Below are positions 63,436 to 64,000 of a DNA stretch of 64,000 nt, one piece after another; position 1 is the stretch's first letter, and each line of letters opens with the position of its first letter. Source of the DNA: Porifericola rhodea (GTDB lineage: Bacteria; Bacteroidota; Bacteroidia; Cytophagales; Cyclobacteriaceae); NCBI RefSeq assembly GCF_030506305.1, contig NZ_CP119421.1:3426501-3490500 (forward strand). The letters run 5' to 3'. The notes under the pieces are model-generated. The model did not search any database. It had not been told where the DNA came from and worked only from the letters and a program-made list of their open reading frames with translations. Made by a program: the position numbers and the translations under genes.

Positions 63436-64000
63436 ATGAAATACTGCTACCTGTTAAGTTTATTGCTCTTAAGTTGGTTCGCTCCTGAGGCAATAGTGCT
63501 GGGGCAATCTCGTAAGAAAGCTATGGCAAAGGCTGAAGTGCCTGCCAAACTATTGGAGTCGCTTAATTATCGTATGGTAGGGCCCTTTAGAGGAGGACGC
63601 TGCACTGCTGTTACTGGTATACCTGACCAGCCAATGACCTTTTTTATGGGGACTACCGGAGGGGGGGTATGGAAAACTGAAGACGGAGGCGCACACTGGC
63701 AAAACATTACCGATGGCTTTATTCCGGTAGGCTCCATTGGAGCTGTAGAGGTGGCACCTTCTGACCATAATATTATCTATGTAGGTACAGGCTCAGCTTC
63801 TCCCAGAGGAAACGTATCTACCGGTAAAGGACTTTATAAGTCGCAGGATGGTGGTAATACCTGGCAACCTGCCGGGCTGGAAAAAACAGGACAAATAGGG
63901 AAAATACAGATTCATCCCAAAGATCCTGATCTTCTGTATGTTGCGGCATTAGGTAATGTGTTTGGGCCTACGCCTGAGCGTGGTGTTTTTCGCTCAGAAG
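63436..64000 (+). CDS. Sortilin/sialidase-like β-propeller protein, N-terminal part
   Basis: The gene continues past the window end; 188 codons are visible. A signal peptide (MKYCYLLSLLLLSWF..., cut near the GQS sequence) is followed by 'MVGPFRGGRCTAVTGIPDQPMTFFMGTTGGGVWKTEDGG' and two more BNR/Asp-box-type repeats ('GLYKSQDGGNTWQ', 'GVFRSE'). This matches the VPS10/exo-α-sialidase-like propeller proteins common in Bacteroidota, often about 1000 residues and secreted; true glycosidase activity is unproven. The ATG at 63436 is the natural start, 110 bases from the queA start in the other direction. Confidence 0.85.
   Translation, partial: MKYCYLLSLLLLSWFAPEAIVLGQSRKKAMAKAEVPAKLLESLNYRMVGPFRGGRCTAVTGIPDQPMTFFMGTTGGGVWKTEDGGAHWQNITDGFIPVGSIGAVEVAPSDHNIIYVGTGSASPRGNVSTGKGLYKSQDGGNTWQPAGLEKTGQIGKIQIHPKDPDLLYVAALGNVFGPTPERGVFRSE

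Overview
The window reads as chromosomal DNA of a free-living, probably marine, Bacteroidota bacterium, most likely of the order Cytophagales (inference). Supporting signs are a SusC-style carboxypeptidase-regulatory domain on a TonB receptor, many lipoproteins and Sec-secreted proteins, a PVC-type haem protein, AraC-type regulators, -7 boxes of the Bacteroidota form TAnnTTTG, few Shine-Dalgarno sequences and moderate GC. No rRNA, tRNA, CRISPR array, insertion sequence or phage gene was seen.

Layout. 1-9.6 kb: the end of a secreted nuclease gene coupled to an L,D-transpeptidase, an FG-GAP lipid-free secreted protein, a tiny very acidic protein, a 1050-residue PVC-type haem lipoprotein, a DUF3124 lipoprotein, a short NhaP-like antiporter and small stress-type proteins. 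9.7-22 kb: a Tat-exported Gfo/Idh/MocA oxidoreductase, a sulfotransferase-like protein, then housekeeping genes: tmk, a secreted phosphoesterase, DUF1801, map with a Crp/Fnr-type regulator, an SDR, the argC-argJ operon and glnS. 22-31.7 kb: a large PAS-rich hybrid histidine kinase followed by a NarL-type response regulator, a TonB-dependent receptor, a carboxypeptidase-regulatory-domain protein and a serine hydrolase. 31.7-36.4 kb: a TolB-like/TPR/AraC fusion regulator, two VOC proteins, a GlxA-like regulator and a pentapeptide-repeat protein. 36.4-43.6 kb: a cytochrome c-PQQ propeller fusion resembling polyvinyl-alcohol dehydrogenase, DoxX, and two amidohydrolase-fold proteins. 43.8-52.6 kb: RDD protein, a secreted transglutaminase-like protein, a DMT-type membrane protein, a 1003-residue FAD/Fe-S oxidoreductase and a divergent AraC / Gfo-Idh / phytanoyl-CoA-dioxygenase cluster. 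52.9-57.1 kb: ECF sigma/anti-sigma operon, DUF192, a lipoprotein and a SIMPL protein. 57.2-60 kb: methionine synthesis locus metY-metX behind a SAM-I riboswitch. 60-64 kb: LiaF-like protein, a 757-base AT-rich gap, a secreted protein, queA and the start of a sortilin/sialidase-like propeller protein.

The most notable signal is in the metY leader. Between the SAM-I aptamer (57273-57380) and metY lies an unlisted 35-codon open frame (57390-57497) that starts 9 bases after the aptamer's closing helix and ends with four consecutive cysteine codons just before its stop, plus three Met codons close by. It looks like a cysteine-sensing (perhaps also methionine-sensing) leader peptide stacked on a SAM riboswitch, so that the operon making homocysteine/methionine would read both the sulfur donor and the end product. 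Polycysteine leader peptides are known as attenuators in mycobacteria; I know of no described Bacteroidota case combined with a SAM riboswitch, but could not search.

Other points for a second look: three tandem 11-base repeats with a strong Shine-Dalgarno before the transglutaminase-like gene, an orphan minus-strand terminator suggesting a small RNA near 60.8 kb, perfect inverted repeats in the AT-rich gap before 61.5 kb, and amidohydrolase-fold proteins that have lost the HxH metal motif.
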